The notes under the pieces: generated by a model
What the model saw: the letters and a program-made list of their open reading frames with translations, nothing else
Told to the model about the DNA's origin: nothing
The model's database searches: none
Shown: piece by piece, positions 53,316 through 62,335 of the stretch
How the letters are laid out: every line of letters begins with the position of its first letter
How positions within the stretch are numbered: position 1 is the first letter of the stretch
Source of the DNA: Pseudomonas sp. GM78
GTDB lineage: Bacteria > Pseudomonadota > Gammaproteobacteria > Pseudomonadales > Pseudomonadaceae
Reading direction: 5' to 3'
NCBI RefSeq assembly: GCF_000282475.1
Contig: NZ_AKJF01000075.1
Span: 1 to 64,000, forward strand
Length of the DNA: 64,000 nucleotides
Translations under genes and position numbers: made by a program

Positions 53316-55880
53316 ATGCGTATAGACCGTTTAACCAGCAAATTGCAGTTAGCGTTGTCCGATGCCCAATCCCTGGCCGTCGGTCTCGATCATCCGGCCA
53401 TTGAACCGGCGCATTTGATGCAAGCCCTGCTCGAACAACAGGGCGGCTCGATCAAGCCCCTGCTGATGCAGGTGGGCTTCGACGTCAACAGCCTGCGTAA
53501 AGAGCTGACCAAAGAGCTCGACCAGCTACCGAAAATCCAGAATCCGACCGGCGACGTGAATATGTCGCAGGACCTGGCGCGCCTGCTCAATCAGGCCGAT
53601 CGCCTGGCCCAGCAGAAGGGCGACCAGTTCATTTCCAGCGAGCTGGTGCTGCTCGCCGCCATGGACGAGAACAGCAAGCTCGGCAAGCTGTTGCTTGGCC
53701 AGGGCGTGAGCAAGAAAGCCCTGGAAAACGCAATCAACAACCTGCGCGGTGGTGAGGCGGTCAATGACCCCAACCACGAGGAAGCGCGCCAGGCCCTGGA
53801 CAAATACACCGTCGACCTGACCAAGCGTGCCGAAGACGGCAAGCTCGATCCGGTGATCGGCCGTGACGATGAAATTCGCCGCACGATCCAGGTGCTGCAA
53901 CGCCGCACCAAGAACAACCCGGTGCTGATCGGTGAGCCTGGCGTCGGTAAAACCGCCATCGCCGAAGGCCTGGCCCAGCGCATCATCAATGGCGAAGTGC
54001 CCGATGGTCTCAAGGGCAAGCGCCTGCTGTCCCTGGACATGGGGGCATTGATTGCCGGTGCCAAGTATCGCGGTGAGTTCGAAGAGCGCCTCAAAGCCCT
54101 GCTCAATGAGCTGTCGAAGCAGGAAGGGCAGATCATTCTGTTCATCGACGAACTGCACACCATGGTCGGCGCCGGTAAAGGCGAGGGCTCGATGGATGCG
54201 GGCAATATGCTCAAGCCGGCCTTGGCCCGTGGTGAGCTGCATTGTGTCGGTGCGACCACGCTCAACGAGTACCGCCAGTACATAGAGAAGGACGCCGCCC
54301 TGGAGCGACGCTTCCAGAAAGTGCTGGTGGACGAGCCGAGCGAAGAAGACACCATCGCCATCCTGCGTGGCCTGAAAGAGCGCTACGAGGTTCACCACAA
54401 GGTGGCGATCACCGACGGCGCGATCATTGCGGCGGCCAAGCTCAGCCATCGCTATATCACTGACCGGCAATTGCCGGACAAGGCCATCGACCTGATCGAC
54501 GAGGCCGCCAGCCGCATCCGCATGGAGATCGACTCCAAGCCGGAAGTGCTGGATCGCCTGGAGCGTCGCCTGATTCAGCTGAAGGTGGAATCCCAGGCGC
54601 TGAAGAAAGAAAGCGACGAAGCAGCCATCAAGCGCCTGGAAAAACTCCAGGAAGAAATCGCTCGCCTGGAGCGTGAGTACTCGGATCTCGAAGAAATCTG
54701 GAACTCGGAAAAAGCCGAGGTACAGGGTTCGGCGCAGATCCAGCAGAAGATCGAACAGTCTCGCCAGGAGCTGGAAAGCGCTCGCCGCAAAGGCGACCTG
54801 AGCCGCATGGCCGAGTTGCAGTACGGGGTGATCCCGGATCTGGAGCGCAGCCTGCAAATGGTCGATCAACATGGCAAGCCCGAAAACCAGTTGCTGCGCA
54901 GCAAGGTGACTGAAGAGGAAATCGCCGAAGTCGTGTCGAAATGGACCGGCATTCCCGTGTCGAAGATGCTTGAGGGCGAGCGCGAAAAACTGATGAAGAT
55001 GGAAAGCCTGTTGCACCAGCGTGTGATCGGCCAGGACGAAGCGGTGGTGGCCGTTTCCAACGCCGTAAGGCGCTCCCGTGCCGGGTTGTCCGACCCTAAT
55101 CGCCCGAGCGGCTCGTTCATGTTCCTCGGCCCGACCGGTGTCGGTAAAACCGAGCTGTGCAAGGCGCTGGCGGAATTCCTCTTTGATACTGAAGAGGCGA
55201 TGGTGCGAATCGACATGTCCGAGTTCATGGAGAAACATTCCGTGGCTCGCTTGATCGGTGCGCCACCGGGGTATGTCGGTTATGAAGAGGGCGGTTACCT
55301 GACCGAGGCGGTGCGCCGCAAGCCTTACTCGGTGATCCTCATGGACGAAGTCGAGAAGGCGCACCCGGACGTGTTCAACGTTTTGCTGCAGGTGCTGGAA
55401 GATGGTCGCCTGACCGACAGCCATGGCCGTACGGTGGACTTCAAGAACACCGTGATTGTCATGACGTCCAACCTGGGCTCGGTGCAGATCCAGGAGCTGG
55501 TGGGGGATCGTGAGGGACAGCGCGCAGCGGTGATGGATGCGATTTCCAGCCACTTCCGGCCCGAGTTCATCAACCGGGTCGATGAAGTGGTGATCTTCGA
55601 GCCATTGGCGCGGGATCAGATCGCTGGCATCACCGAGATCCAGTTGGGTCGCCTGCGCAGTCGCCTGACCGAGCGAGAGCTGAAGCTGGAACTGAGCCCG
55701 GAGGCCATGGACAAGCTGATCGCGGTCGGTTACGACCCGGTGTACGGCGCACGGCCGCTCAAACGAGCGATCCAGCGCTGGATCGAGAACCCGCTGGCGC
55801 AGTTGATCCTCTCGGGTCGATTCATGCCGGGCGATACGGCCCATGGCGTGGTGGAGAACGACGAAATCGTCTTCGTCTGA
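53316..55880 (+). CDS. clpB: ATP-dependent disaggregase ClpB
   Basis: An 854-residue Hsp100 chaperone. The N-terminal Clp repeat domain is followed by AAA-1 ([18 protein letters not shown]), a long M-domain coiled coil (about 410-525, with [17 protein letters not shown]) and AAA-2 ([20 protein letters not shown]). It works with DnaK to rescue aggregated protein. The ATG at 53316 is preceded by AAGGAAGG. A terminator follows. Confidence 0.98.
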   Translation: MRIDRLTSKLQLALSDAQSLAVGLDHPAIEPAHLMQALLEQQGGSIKPLLMQVGFDVNSLRKELTKELDQLPKIQNPTGDVNMSQDLARLLNQADRLAQQKGDQFISSELVLLAAMDENSKLGKLLLGQGVSKKALENAINNLRGGEAVNDPNHEEARQALDKYTVDLTKRAEDGKLDPVIGRDDEIRRTIQVLQRRTKNNPVLIGEPGVGKTAIAEGLAQRIINGEVPDGLKGKRLLSLDMGALIAGAKYRGEFEERLKALLNELSKQEGQIILFIDELHTMVGAGKGEGSMDAGNMLKPALARGELHCVGATTLNEYRQYIEKDAALERRFQKVLVDEPSEEDTIAILRGLKERYEVHHKVAITDGAIIAAAKLSHRYITDRQLPDKAIDLIDEAASRIRMEIDSKPEVLDRLERRLIQLKVESQALKKESDEAAIKRLEKLQEEIARLEREYSDLEEIWNSEKAEVQGSAQIQQKIEQSRQELESARRKGDLSRMAELQYGVIPDLERSLQMVDQHGKPENQLLRSKVTEEEIAEVVSKWTGIPVSKMLEGEREKLMKMESLLHQRVIGQDEAVVAVSNAVRRSRAGLSDPNRPSGSFMFLGPTGVGKTELCKALAEFLFDTEEAMVRIDMSEFMEKHSVARLIGAPPGYVGYEEGGYLTEAVRRKPYSVILMDEVEKAHPDVFNVLLQVLEDGRLTDSHGRTVDFKNTVIVMTSNLGSVQIQELVGDREGQRAAVMDAISSHFRPEFINRVDEVVIFEPLARDQIAGITEIQLGRLRSRLTERELKLELSPEAMDKLIAVGYDPVYGARPLKRAIQRWIENPLAQLILSGRFMPGDTAHGVVENDEIVFV

Positions 55881-55901
55881 TCCCTAACGGCAGCAAAATC
55901 G

Positions 55902-55931
55902 AAAAGGCCTCGCATTGCGAGGCCTTTTTTT
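55902..55931 (+). terminator. Terminator of clpB
   Basis: AAAAGGCCTCGC and GCGAGGCCTTTT pair around ATT, followed by T residues. Confidence 0.93.
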
Positions 55932-56064
55932 CATTCAGGCTGTTGAACTCTAAGGAAAAGGCTTGTAAAGTGCGCCCCGCAGTAAGTCACCCGCCAGGGT
56001 TTCTGCTCCCAAGCAGGAATCTAAAATAAGTTGCAAATCATTAACTTGAATGCAAATTAGGGGG

Positions 56065-56092
56065 TTGACAGAGGTGCTGAAGATTGTAGAAT
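56065..56092 (+). promoter_or_regulatory. Sigma-70 promoter of the tRNA operon
   Basis: TTGACA (56065-56070) and TAGAAT (56087-56092) are 16 bases apart, with a GC-rich discriminator (AGCGCGCC) after the -10. It precedes tRNA-Asn by about 90 bases. Confidence 0.82.
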
Positions 56093-56180
56093 AGCGCGCC
56101 TCAGACACACGAACGCAGCGATGCGAACGGGTCGAAGAGAACGCAGTAAAGCTACAAAGTTGTAAATTGAAATGTGTAGT

Positions 56181-56256
56181 TCCGTGATAGCTCAGTCGGT
56201 AGAGCAAATGACTGTTAATCATTGGGTCCCAGGTTCGAGTCCTGGTCACGGAGCCA
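56181..56256 (+). tRNA. tRNA-Asn (GTT)
   Basis: The 76-base cloverleaf has the acceptor stem TCCGTGA/TCACGGA, a GTT anticodon in CTGTTAATC, the GGTTCGAGTCC T-arm and an encoded CCA end. Confidence 0.97.
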
Positions 56257-56265
56257 ATTTCAAAC

Positions 56266-56342
56266 CGGGGTATAGCGCAGTCCGGTAGCGCGCCTGCTTT
56301 GGGAGCAGGATGTCAGGAGTTCGAATCCCCTTACCCCGACCA
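56266..56342 (+). tRNA. tRNA-Pro (TGG), first copy
   Basis: A 77-base tRNA with acceptor CGGGGTA/TACCCCG, TGG anticodon in CTTTGGGAG and an encoded CCA. An identical copy lies at 56519-56595. Confidence 0.97.
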
Positions 56343-56347
56343 TTTTT

Positions 56348-56423
56348 GGGTCGTTAGCTCAGTTGGTAGAGCAGTTGGCTTTTAACCAATTGGTCGTAGG
56401 TTCGAATCCCACACGACCCACCA
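56348..56423 (+). tRNA. tRNA-Lys (TTT)
   Basis: A 76-base tRNA with acceptor GGGTCGT/ACGACCC, anticodon TTT in GCTTTTAACC and an encoded CCA. It is the last gene before the first terminator. Confidence 0.97.
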
Positions 56424-56487
56424 TTTTTGAAACCAGTTAACGCTGGAATCGAATCTTAAGATCAGACGCCAAAAGCTCTGTTCGCAG

Positions 56488-56516
56488 AAGGCGCCTTTCA
56501 AAGGTGCCTTTTTTTT
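56488..56516 (+). terminator. Terminator after tRNA-Lys
   Basis: AAGGCGCCTTT and AAAGGTGCCTT pair (one G-T), followed by T residues. It ends two bases before the second tRNA-Pro gene. Confidence 0.88.
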
Positions 56517-56518
56517 AC

Positions 56519-56595
56519 CGGGGTATAGCGCAGTCCGGTAGCGCGCCTGCTTTGGGAGCAGGATGTCAGGAGTTCGAATCCCCTTACCCCGACCA
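56519..56595 (+). tRNA. tRNA-Pro (TGG), second identical copy
   Basis: Base-for-base the same 77-base gene as 56266-56342. It lies directly behind the terminator of the Asn-Pro-Lys transcript, with no room for a promoter except within the preceding terminator region, so its expression may depend on read-through. Confidence 0.96.
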
Positions 56596-56600
56596 TACTA

Positions 56601-56636
56601 AAAATCCTCGTATCGAAAGATACGGGGATTTTTTTT
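56601..56636 (+). terminator. Terminator after the second tRNA-Pro
   Basis: AAAATCCTCGTATC pairs with GATACGGGGATTTT around GAAA, followed by T residues. Confidence 0.9.
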
Positions 56637-56670
56637 GCCTGCGAAAAACATAAGGGCACTGCTAAAACCA

Positions 56671-56760
56671 ATGTGGGAGCTAGCCTGCTGGCGATTGCGC
56701 TATGTCAGTCAACACGATGCTGACTGTTTCGACGCTATCGCTAGCAGGCTAGCTCCCACA
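56671..56760. repeat. REPIN variant (GTGGGAGCTAGCCTGCTGGCGA type)
   Basis: Arms TGTGGGAGCTAGCCTGCTGG and CTAGCAGGCTAGCTCCCACA. Compared with the common copies (GAGCGAGCC) both arms carry matching changes (GAGCTAGCC), so base pairing is kept. It lies between the tRNA cluster and the convergent ndh. Confidence 0.88.
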
Positions 56761-56770
56761 GGTTTTTACA

Positions 56771-58069
56771 TCAGTGCAGCTTCAGGCGCGGCTCGGTCCC
56801 GCGTCCGATCTTGCTGCCCAGCATCAGCATCGCCGTGCGGAACGGCCCGTATAGCGCCATCTGGTGCATGCGGTACAGCGACACGTAGAACATCCGCGCC
56901 AGCCAGCCTTCCAGCATGACGCTACCGGTCAGGTTACCCATCAAGTTACCCACAGCCGAAAAACGCGACAGCGAGATCAGCGACCCGTAGTCGGTGTACT
57001 TGTACGAAGGCAGAGGCTTGCCTTCAATCCGCAGTTTCAGCGATTTGGCCAGTAACGAAGCTTGTTGATGCGCAGCCTGGGCGCGCGGCGGCACATTGCG
57101 ATCAGTGCCCGGTTGCGGGCAAGCCGCGCAGTCACCGAAGGCGAAGATGTTCTCGTCACGGGTGGTTTGCAGGGTGGGCAGCACTTGCAGTTGATTGATA
57201 CGGTTGGTTTCCAGGCCGTCGATGTCCTTGAGGAACCCTGGCGCACGGATCCCGGCGGCCCAGACTTTCAGGCTGGCGTTGATCACTTTGCCATCCGCGG
57301 TGATCAGGCTGTCGGTCGTCACCTCGCTGACGGCGGCGTTGGTCATCACGTTCACCCCGAGTTTTTCCAGGGTCTTGTGCACCGGCCCGCCGATCCGCTC
57401 CGGCAGGGCCGGCAACACCCGTGGCCCGGCTTCGATCAGGGTGATGTGCATGTTTTCCGGTTTGATCCGGTCCAGGCCATAAGCCGCCAGTTCATGGGCG
57501 GCGTTATGCAGTTCGGCGGCCAGTTCGACCCCGGTGGCACCGGCACCGACGATGGCGACGCTGATCTGCTCGACCTTGTCGGTCTGCCCCGCGTGGGCGC
57601 GCAGGTAGTGGTTGAGCAATTGCTGATGGAAGCGCTCGGCCTGCTTGCGGGTGTCCAGGAACAGGCAGTGCTGCGCCGCGCCCAGGGTGCCGAAATCGTT
57701 GGTGGTACTGCCGACGGAGATCACCAGCGAGTCATAAGGCACTTCGCGGGCGGGCACCAGTTCCAGCCCGGCTTCATCATAAGTGGCGGCCAGCTGGATT
57801 TTTTTGTTGGCGCGATCAAGCCCGCTCATGCGCCCCAGCTGGAACTGGAAGTGGTTCCATTTTGCCTGGGCCACATAGTTGAGTTCGTCTTCGGACGAGT
57901 TCAGCGACCCGGCCGCGACTTCATGCAGCAGCGGTTTCCAGATGTGGGTGAGGTTCGCGTCGACCAGCATCACGCTGGCCGTGCCGCGCTTGCCCAGAGT
58001 CTTACCCAGACGGGTAGCCAACTCCAGACCGCCGGCGCCGCCGCCGACAATTACAATACGATGGGACAT
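56771..58069 (-). CDS. ndh: Type II NADH dehydrogenase (NDH-2)
   Basis: A 432-residue flavoprotein that passes electrons from NADH to quinone without pumping protons. The N-terminal FAD site is IVIVGGGAGGLELATRLG; the NAD site is VAIVGAGATGVELAAEL; FAFGDCAACPQPG is the second FAD contact. The C-terminal amphipathic region (ARMFYVSLYRMHQMALYG) attaches to the membrane. The ATG at 58069 is the family start. Confidence 0.93.
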   Translation of the reverse strand: MSHRIVIVGGGAGGLELATRLGKTLGKRGTASVMLVDANLTHIWKPLLHEVAAGSLNSSEDELNYVAQAKWNHFQFQLGRMSGLDRANKKIQLAATYDEAGLELVPAREVPYDSLVISVGSTTNDFGTLGAAQHCLFLDTRKQAERFHQQLLNHYLRAHAGQTDKVEQISVAIVGAGATGVELAAELHNAAHELAAYGLDRIKPENMHITLIEAGPRVLPALPERIGGPVHKTLEKLGVNVMTNAAVSEVTTDSLITADGKVINASLKVWAAGIRAPGFLKDIDGLETNRINQLQVLPTLQTTRDENIFAFGDCAACPQPGTDRNVPPRAQAAHQQASLLAKSLKLRIEGKPLPSYKYTDYGSLISLSRFSAVGNLMGNLTGSVMLEGWLARMFYVSLYRMHQMALYGPFRTAMLMLGSKIGRGTEPRLKLH

Positions 58070-58129
58070 GGGGATAACTCGCAAGGCTAAAGGAAATCGG
58101 TGCAATTACCCGAGCGAGCGCCAGGCAGC

Positions 58130-58303
58130 TCATAGCGTCAGGTAACTGATAAAACGGCTCAACAGGCCCAAACCAATGGTCACTGCCAATACCAGCACCA
58201 GAAGCATCCACGGCCGGAAAGGCCGGCGCTCGACACGGTGTTGGGACAGTTGCAGATACGCTTCGACATGCTTTTGGTCTTCGGGGTTCAGGCGGCTGGT
58301 CAT
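58130..58303 (-). CDS. DUF3094 family small membrane protein, 57 residues
   Basis: Translated directly from the minus strand: MTSRLNPEDQKHVEAYLQLS, then a basic stretch (RVERRPFRPW) and one membrane helix (MLLVLVLAVTIGLGLLSRF), ending YLTL. It matches the DUF3094 family of Pseudomonas, which I recall beside ndh. It lies 60 bases upstream of the ndh start, on the same strand. The function is unknown. Confidence 0.85.
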   Translation of the reverse strand: MTSRLNPEDQKHVEAYLQLSQHRVERRPFRPWMLLVLVLAVTIGLGLLSRFISYLTL

Positions 58304-58354
58304 AAAGGCCTCGTCAGGTAGACGTTGCTGAAGGTGAAGAAGCTACAGGCAGAC

Positions 58355-58882
58355 TCAACGAACGTTGAACGGAGCATAGCCGCTGTCCGGAACAGGCTCG
58401 ACGCTCACCTTGTCGTCCAGTCGAATGATGCCACTTTGTAACACCCGGGCGGTGATTCCGCCATGTCCGCGCACGGCCTGGAACGTCCCGGGGCCTAGAT
58501 TGTGTTGCAGGCGTGCGCAGGGCTGGCACCAGCCGGTGGTTTCGAAAATCGCCTGGCCGATGCGGAAACGCCGGCCCTTGAGGCTGAACAGGTTGATGCC
58601 GCTGATAACGAGATTGCGCCGCAGATCTTCAGGCTTGACCGGTTGATCGTCCGGGCGGCCCATGAGCGAGCTGATCACTGCCAGATGCTCCCACTGGATC
58701 AACGTCACCTGCCGCGCATTGCGTACGCCAGGTCGCGCGCGATCACCAGTCAAGCCGGCCTCCAGTCGCGCTTCCACGGCATCCAGTTCGATCATCGGCA
58801 CGTGAGGTTCGGGGCGCACGCCGATCCAGCGTACGCGGCCGATCTGCGTCACTTGGGCAATCAGTTCCTGCAGTGGGCTCAC
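58355..58882 (-). CDS. MOSC domain-containing protein
   Basis: A 175-residue protein of the YiiM/MOSC class, predicted to carry sulfur or handle molybdenum-cofactor-linked chemistry. IGVRPEPHVPM, RNLVISGINLFSLKGRRFRI and the conserved cysteines in GWCQPCARLQ are visible. The start is a GTG at 58882, in a GTGA overlap with the stop of the upstream DUF1780 gene, so the two are translationally coupled. The longer open frame to 59005 overlaps that gene and is not real. The substrate is unknown. Confidence 0.87.
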   Translation of the reverse strand: MSPLQELIAQVTQIGRVRWIGVRPEPHVPMIELDAVEARLEAGLTGDRARPGVRNARQVTLIQWEHLAVISSLMGRPDDQPVKPEDLRRNLVISGINLFSLKGRRFRIGQAIFETTGWCQPCARLQHNLGPGTFQAVRGHGGITARVLQSGIIRLDDKVSVEPVPDSGYAPFNVR

Positions 58883-59505
58883 AGGCTGATCCCGACGTCG
58901 AACACGATGCTGCGTCCCAGGTTGCTGCGCAGGAAATCCGGCGCATCGGGATGTGCGAACAACACACGGGCGAAGGTCGGGCCCACCAGCGACAGCGAGC
59001 GCCAACCCTGGCGGAGGTATTCGGTGGGCGGCGGGAAATGGCTGTTGAGGTCCAGCACTTCGCGCTTGAGGCTGGCGAAGGCAATGATGTCCAGCTCACC
59101 CAGGTCCATGCCGCGTTCTTTGTAGTTGTGCGCTTTTTTGCGCAAGGTCGGCGCCAGCCGCAGCAAAAATTCGTTGGCCGGTATGCGCCGGGGCTTGGCC
59201 TCGCGCCGGACCAGCTGGCTCAGGGAGAACGCGCTACGCCGCCGTTGCAATTCGTCGCGCCATTCATCATTGAGGCGCCGGCCCTCGTCGAGGACGAAGA
59301 ACACCTCGAAACTGGCGTCGCGAAACAACACGTCCGGCGGTTCTCCTGCCGGGGCGAATTCGTCGGCGCGGTAGGGAATGTTCAGGCCTTGCAGCAGGCG
59401 CTGGCAGACCCAACGCTCTCGCTCCCATTTGCGGGCATTGGACAGGAACGCGTTGGCTTGCTCGGCCGCAATGGTCAGCAGGCGTAAGTAATCTGAGTCA
59501 TCCAT
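58879..59505 (-). CDS. DUF1780 family protein
   Basis: A 208-residue soluble protein with DUF1780 features: LLTIAAEQANAFLSNARKWERE, FFVLDEGRRLNDEWRDELQR and GPTFARVLFAHPDAPDFLRS. A PD-(D/E)XK-like fold has been suggested to me by the mix of DVLFRD and EVFFVLDEGRR, but this is weak. It forms a two-gene unit with the MOSC protein. The start at 59505 (MDDSDYLRLL) is preferred over a longer frame to 59613. Confidence 0.82.
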   Translation of the reverse strand: MDDSDYLRLLTIAAEQANAFLSNARKWERERWVCQRLLQGLNIPYRADEFAPAGEPPDVLFRDASFEVFFVLDEGRRLNDEWRDELQRRRSAFSLSQLVRREAKPRRIPANEFLLRLAPTLRKKAHNYKERGMDLGELDIIAFASLKREVLDLNSHFPPPTEYLRQGWRSLSLVGPTFARVLFAHPDAPDFLRSNLGRSIVFDVGISL

Positions 59506-59608
59506 AGGCCCAAGCTTAGCGCTCAAATCTGATCGCAAAGAAAACAGTTTGTCGCACGGGTGCAAATACCGCTTCGAAATTCCCGCCTGCAACACCTCAT
59601 GACGCCTC

Positions 59609-59644
59609 TGCACAAAACGGATAGCGATCTGCGTGATGCGGATA
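59609..59644 (+). promoter_or_regulatory. XylS/BenR-type double operator before the transporter operon
   Basis: Two direct repeats, TGCACAAAACGGATA (59609-59623) and TGCGTGATGCGGATA (59630-59644), fit TGCA-N6-GGNTA (second with one mismatch) and are separated by 6 bases (21-base period). This is the geometry I recall for the XylS/BenR-activated Pm promoter. Confidence 0.75.
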
Positions 59645-59665
59645 TTGACCTGCGTCCGAGCCCTC

Positions 59666-59671
59666 TAGCAT
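59666..59671 (+). promoter_or_regulatory. Probable -10 of the ben transporter operon
   Basis: TAGCAT lies 21 bases after the second operator repeat. In Pm the -10 (TAGGCT) is likewise 21 bases after its proximal repeat (recalled). Confidence 0.6.
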
Positions 59672-59736
59672 CGGCTGTACGGACGTAAGCCGTATTCCCG
59701 ATGCTCTTAAAAGAAAAACAACAAGAGATGAACGCC

Positions 59737-61104
59737 ATGCGCAAAATCGACGTACACGAGGTTATCGACAAGGCTCGTTTCAACCGCTTTCACTGGATGG
59801 TGCTGTTCTGGTGTGCCCTGATCATCATCTTCGACGGTTACGATCTGGTGATCTACGGCGTGGTTCTGCCGATGTTGATGAAGGAATGGGGGCTCAGTCC
59901 CCTGCAAGCGGGCGCACTGGGCAGTTATGCATTGTTTGGCATGATGTTCGGCGCGCTGTTCTTCGGCCCGCTGTCGGACAGGATCGGCCGCAAGAAAGCC
60001 ATCACGATATGCGTGATCCTCTTCAGCGGTTTCACCGTGCTTAACGGCTTCGCCAGGAACCCCACGGAGTTTGGTATCTGCCGCTTCATTGCCGGCCTGG
60101 GCATTGGTGGCGTGATGCCCAATGTCGTGGCGTTGATGAACGAATACGCGCCGAAAAAGATCCGCAGCACCCTGGTGGCGATCATGTTCAGCGGCTACTC
60201 GGTGGGCGGCATGCTGTCCGCCGGGCTGGGCATCGTGCTGATCCCGAGCTTCGGCTGGCAGTCGGTGTTCTACGTGGCGATCCTGCCGTTGCTGCTGTTG
60301 CCGCTGATCATGTATTTCCTGCCCGAGTCGGTGGGTTTCATGCTGCGCCAGGGGCGCAATGAGGAAGCCCGCCACATCCTCCAGCGGATTGACCCGGCCT
60401 ACGTCGCACAGGCTGATGACCAGTTGCACATGATTGAAGTGAAGGGCACGGGCACCCCGGTGTTGCAGTTGTTCCGCGAAGGCCGTGCACTGCGTACGCT
60501 GATGTTGTGGCTGGCGTTTTTCTGCTGCCTGCTGATGGTCTACGCCTTGAGTTCCTGGCTGCCGAAACTGATGGCCAACGCCGGCTACAGCCTGGGCTCG
60601 AGCCTGTCGTTCCTGCTGGTGCTGAATTTCGGCGCGATCTTCGGTGCAGTCGGCGGCGGTGTACTGGGTGACAAGCTCAACCTGCCGCGCGTGCTGTCGG
60701 TGTTCTTTGCCATGGCGGCAGTGTCGATCACCCTATTGGGCTTCAACAGCCCGATGCCGGTGTTGTACCTGCTGATCGCCATCGCTGGCGCCACCACCAT
60801 CGGTTCGCAGATTCTGCTGTACGCCTGCGCCGCCCAGTTCTACTCCATGAACATTCGGTCCACGGGCCTTGGCTGGGCTTCGGGCATCGGGCGCAACGGT
60901 GCGATCGTCGGGCCATTGCTGGGTGGTGCCTTGCTCGGGATCAGCTTGCCGCTGCAACTGAACTTCATGGCGTTTGCCTTGCCCGGTGCGATTGCCGCCA
61001 TCGCCATGACGGTGTTCGCCATCAGCAGTCGGCGCAGTGCCCGACAATCACTATCAGGCGCGCAACAGGGCGCGTCTGGTGGAGCTGTCGGCGAGGCTTC
61101 ATGA
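59737..61104 (+). CDS. benK: Aromatic acid/proton symporter, BenK-like (MFS, AAHS family)
   Basis: A 455-residue, 12-helix MFS transporter. The AAHS signatures are clear: FWCALIIIFDGYDLVIYGVV in helix 1 (with the conserved DGYD), GPLSDRIGRKKAI in loop 2-3, and RFIAGLGIGGVMPN. The third ATG (59737) has AAGAG nine bases upstream and gives MRKIDVHEVIDKARF; 59728 and 59701 are also in frame. It overlaps benE by 4 bases. Benzoate is the probable substrate, from family and neighbours. Confidence 0.87.
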   Translation: MRKIDVHEVIDKARFNRFHWMVLFWCALIIIFDGYDLVIYGVVLPMLMKEWGLSPLQAGALGSYALFGMMFGALFFGPLSDRIGRKKAITICVILFSGFTVLNGFARNPTEFGICRFIAGLGIGGVMPNVVALMNEYAPKKIRSTLVAIMFSGYSVGGMLSAGLGIVLIPSFGWQSVFYVAILPLLLLPLIMYFLPESVGFMLRQGRNEEARHILQRIDPAYVAQADDQLHMIEVKGTGTPVLQLFREGRALRTLMLWLAFFCCLLMVYALSSWLPKLMANAGYSLGSSLSFLLVLNFGAIFGAVGGGVLGDKLNLPRVLSVFFAMAAVSITLLGFNSPMPVLYLLIAIAGATTIGSQILLYACAAQFYSMNIRSTGLGWASGIGRNGAIVGPLLGGALLGISLPLQLNFMAFALPGAIAAIAMTVFAISSRRSARQSLSGAQQGASGGAVGEAS

Positions 61105-62318
61105 AGACCTTGATGCGCGACTTTTCCCTGTCGGCGGCCGTCGCTGGATTCATCGCCACGGTGATTTCCTACGCGGGTCCCCTGGTGATCATTTTCCAGG
61201 CCGCCGAGGCTGCGCACCTCTCACGGGAAGTGCTGTCGTCGTGGGTCTGGGCGATTTCCATCGGCAGCGCCGTGCTCGGCATCGGCCTGAGTTTGCGCTA
61301 CCGCGTGCCGGTCATCATCGCGTGGTCGGCGCCCGGTTCGGCGCTGCTGGTGGCGTTGTTGCCAGGGATCTCCCTGCCGGAAGCGGTGGGTGCCTATCTG
61401 GTCAGCAGCCTGATCATTTTCCTGGTCGGGGTCTCGGGGGCGTTTGACCGGATCATCGGCAAGCTGCCGGCAGCGGTGGCGGCGGCGATGCTGGCGGGGA
61501 TTCTGTTCAGCTTCGGCACCGGGCTGTTCGTCTCGTTGCAGGGCAAGCCGTTGCTGGTGCTGGCGATGTTTGCCACGTACCTGGTCTGCAAACGGCTGAT
61601 GCCGCGGTATGCGGTACTGATGGTGCTGCTGGTGGGCTGCTCGATGGCGTTGCTCGCCGGTGATCTGCATCGCGAGGCGCTGGTCATCGGCTTGGCCACG
61701 CCGGCGTGGATCACCCCGGCGTTCAGCCTCAGCGCAACGCTGAACATCGCCTTGCCGCTGGTGATGGTGACGCTCACCGGCCAGTTCGTTCCCGGCATGG
61801 CGGTGTTGCGCGCCAGCGGCTACGCCACGCCATCGGGCCCGATTATCGCCAGCAGCGCTTTGGGCACGGCCCTGTTGGCGCCGTTCGGATGCCACGGGCT
61901 GAACCTGGCGGCGATTACAGCGGCCATTTGCACGGGACGAGAGGCCCACGAAGACCCCGGCAAGCGTTATGTGGCCGGGGTGGTGGGAGGCCTGTGTTAC
62001 CTGGTGCTGGGGATCTTCGGCGCCACCCTGGTCTCCCTGTTTTCGGCATTCCCCAAGGAGTTGATCGCGGCCCTCGCCGGATTGGCGCTGTTCGCGGCGA
62101 TTGCCGGTGCGCTGGCGGGCGCGATGGCGGTGCCAAGCGATCGCGAAGCCGCACTGGTGACCTTTCTCACCACCGCCTCGGGCATGTCGCTGTTTGGGTT
62201 GTCCGCGGCTTTTTGGGGGCTGATTTTCGGCATGGTCACCCATTTGATGTTGAACAGCCGTCGCGCCGTTGCTCGCAGTGAGCCCACTGCTGAAGCACTT
62301 CTACCTGTCGATCAATAA
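61101..62318 (+). CDS. benE: BenE-family benzoate/proton symporter
   Basis: A 405-residue membrane transporter with 12 or so hydrophobic segments. Family stretches are [39 protein letters not shown] and [20 protein letters not shown]. Its start overlaps the benK stop (ATGA). BenE imports benzoate in Acinetobacter and Pseudomonas. Confidence 0.9.
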   Translation: MKTLMRDFSLSAAVAGFIATVISYAGPLVIIFQAAEAAHLSREVLSSWVWAISIGSAVLGIGLSLRYRVPVIIAWSAPGSALLVALLPGISLPEAVGAYLVSSLIIFLVGVSGAFDRIIGKLPAAVAAAMLAGILFSFGTGLFVSLQGKPLLVLAMFATYLVCKRLMPRYAVLMVLLVGCSMALLAGDLHREALVIGLATPAWITPAFSLSATLNIALPLVMVTLTGQFVPGMAVLRASGYATPSGPIIASSALGTALLAPFGCHGLNLAAITAAICTGREAHEDPGKRYVAGVVGGLCYLVLGIFGATLVSLFSAFPKELIAALAGLALFAAIAGALAGAMAVPSDREAALVTFLTTASGMSLFGLSAAFWGLIFGMVTHLMLNSRRAVARSEPTAEALLPVDQ

Positions 62319-62335
62319 AAATAAGAGAAAAAACG

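Larger units (their letters stand above)
55881..56180. other. Intergenic region between clpB and the tRNA cluster
   Basis: Three hundred bases holding the clpB terminator and, near its end, the tRNA promoter. In the middle I see only an AT-rich stretch and no open frame I would call coding. Confidence 0.7.

Noticed and set aside
53526-55844. 772-codon antisense frame opposite clpB
   Set aside because: Shadow of a conserved gene in GC-rich DNA; no ribosome site or family match.
56266-56595. tRNA-Pro duplicate as an attL/attR pair of an integrated element
   Set aside because: Both copies are full-length, only about 250 bases apart, and no integrase or cargo lies between them.
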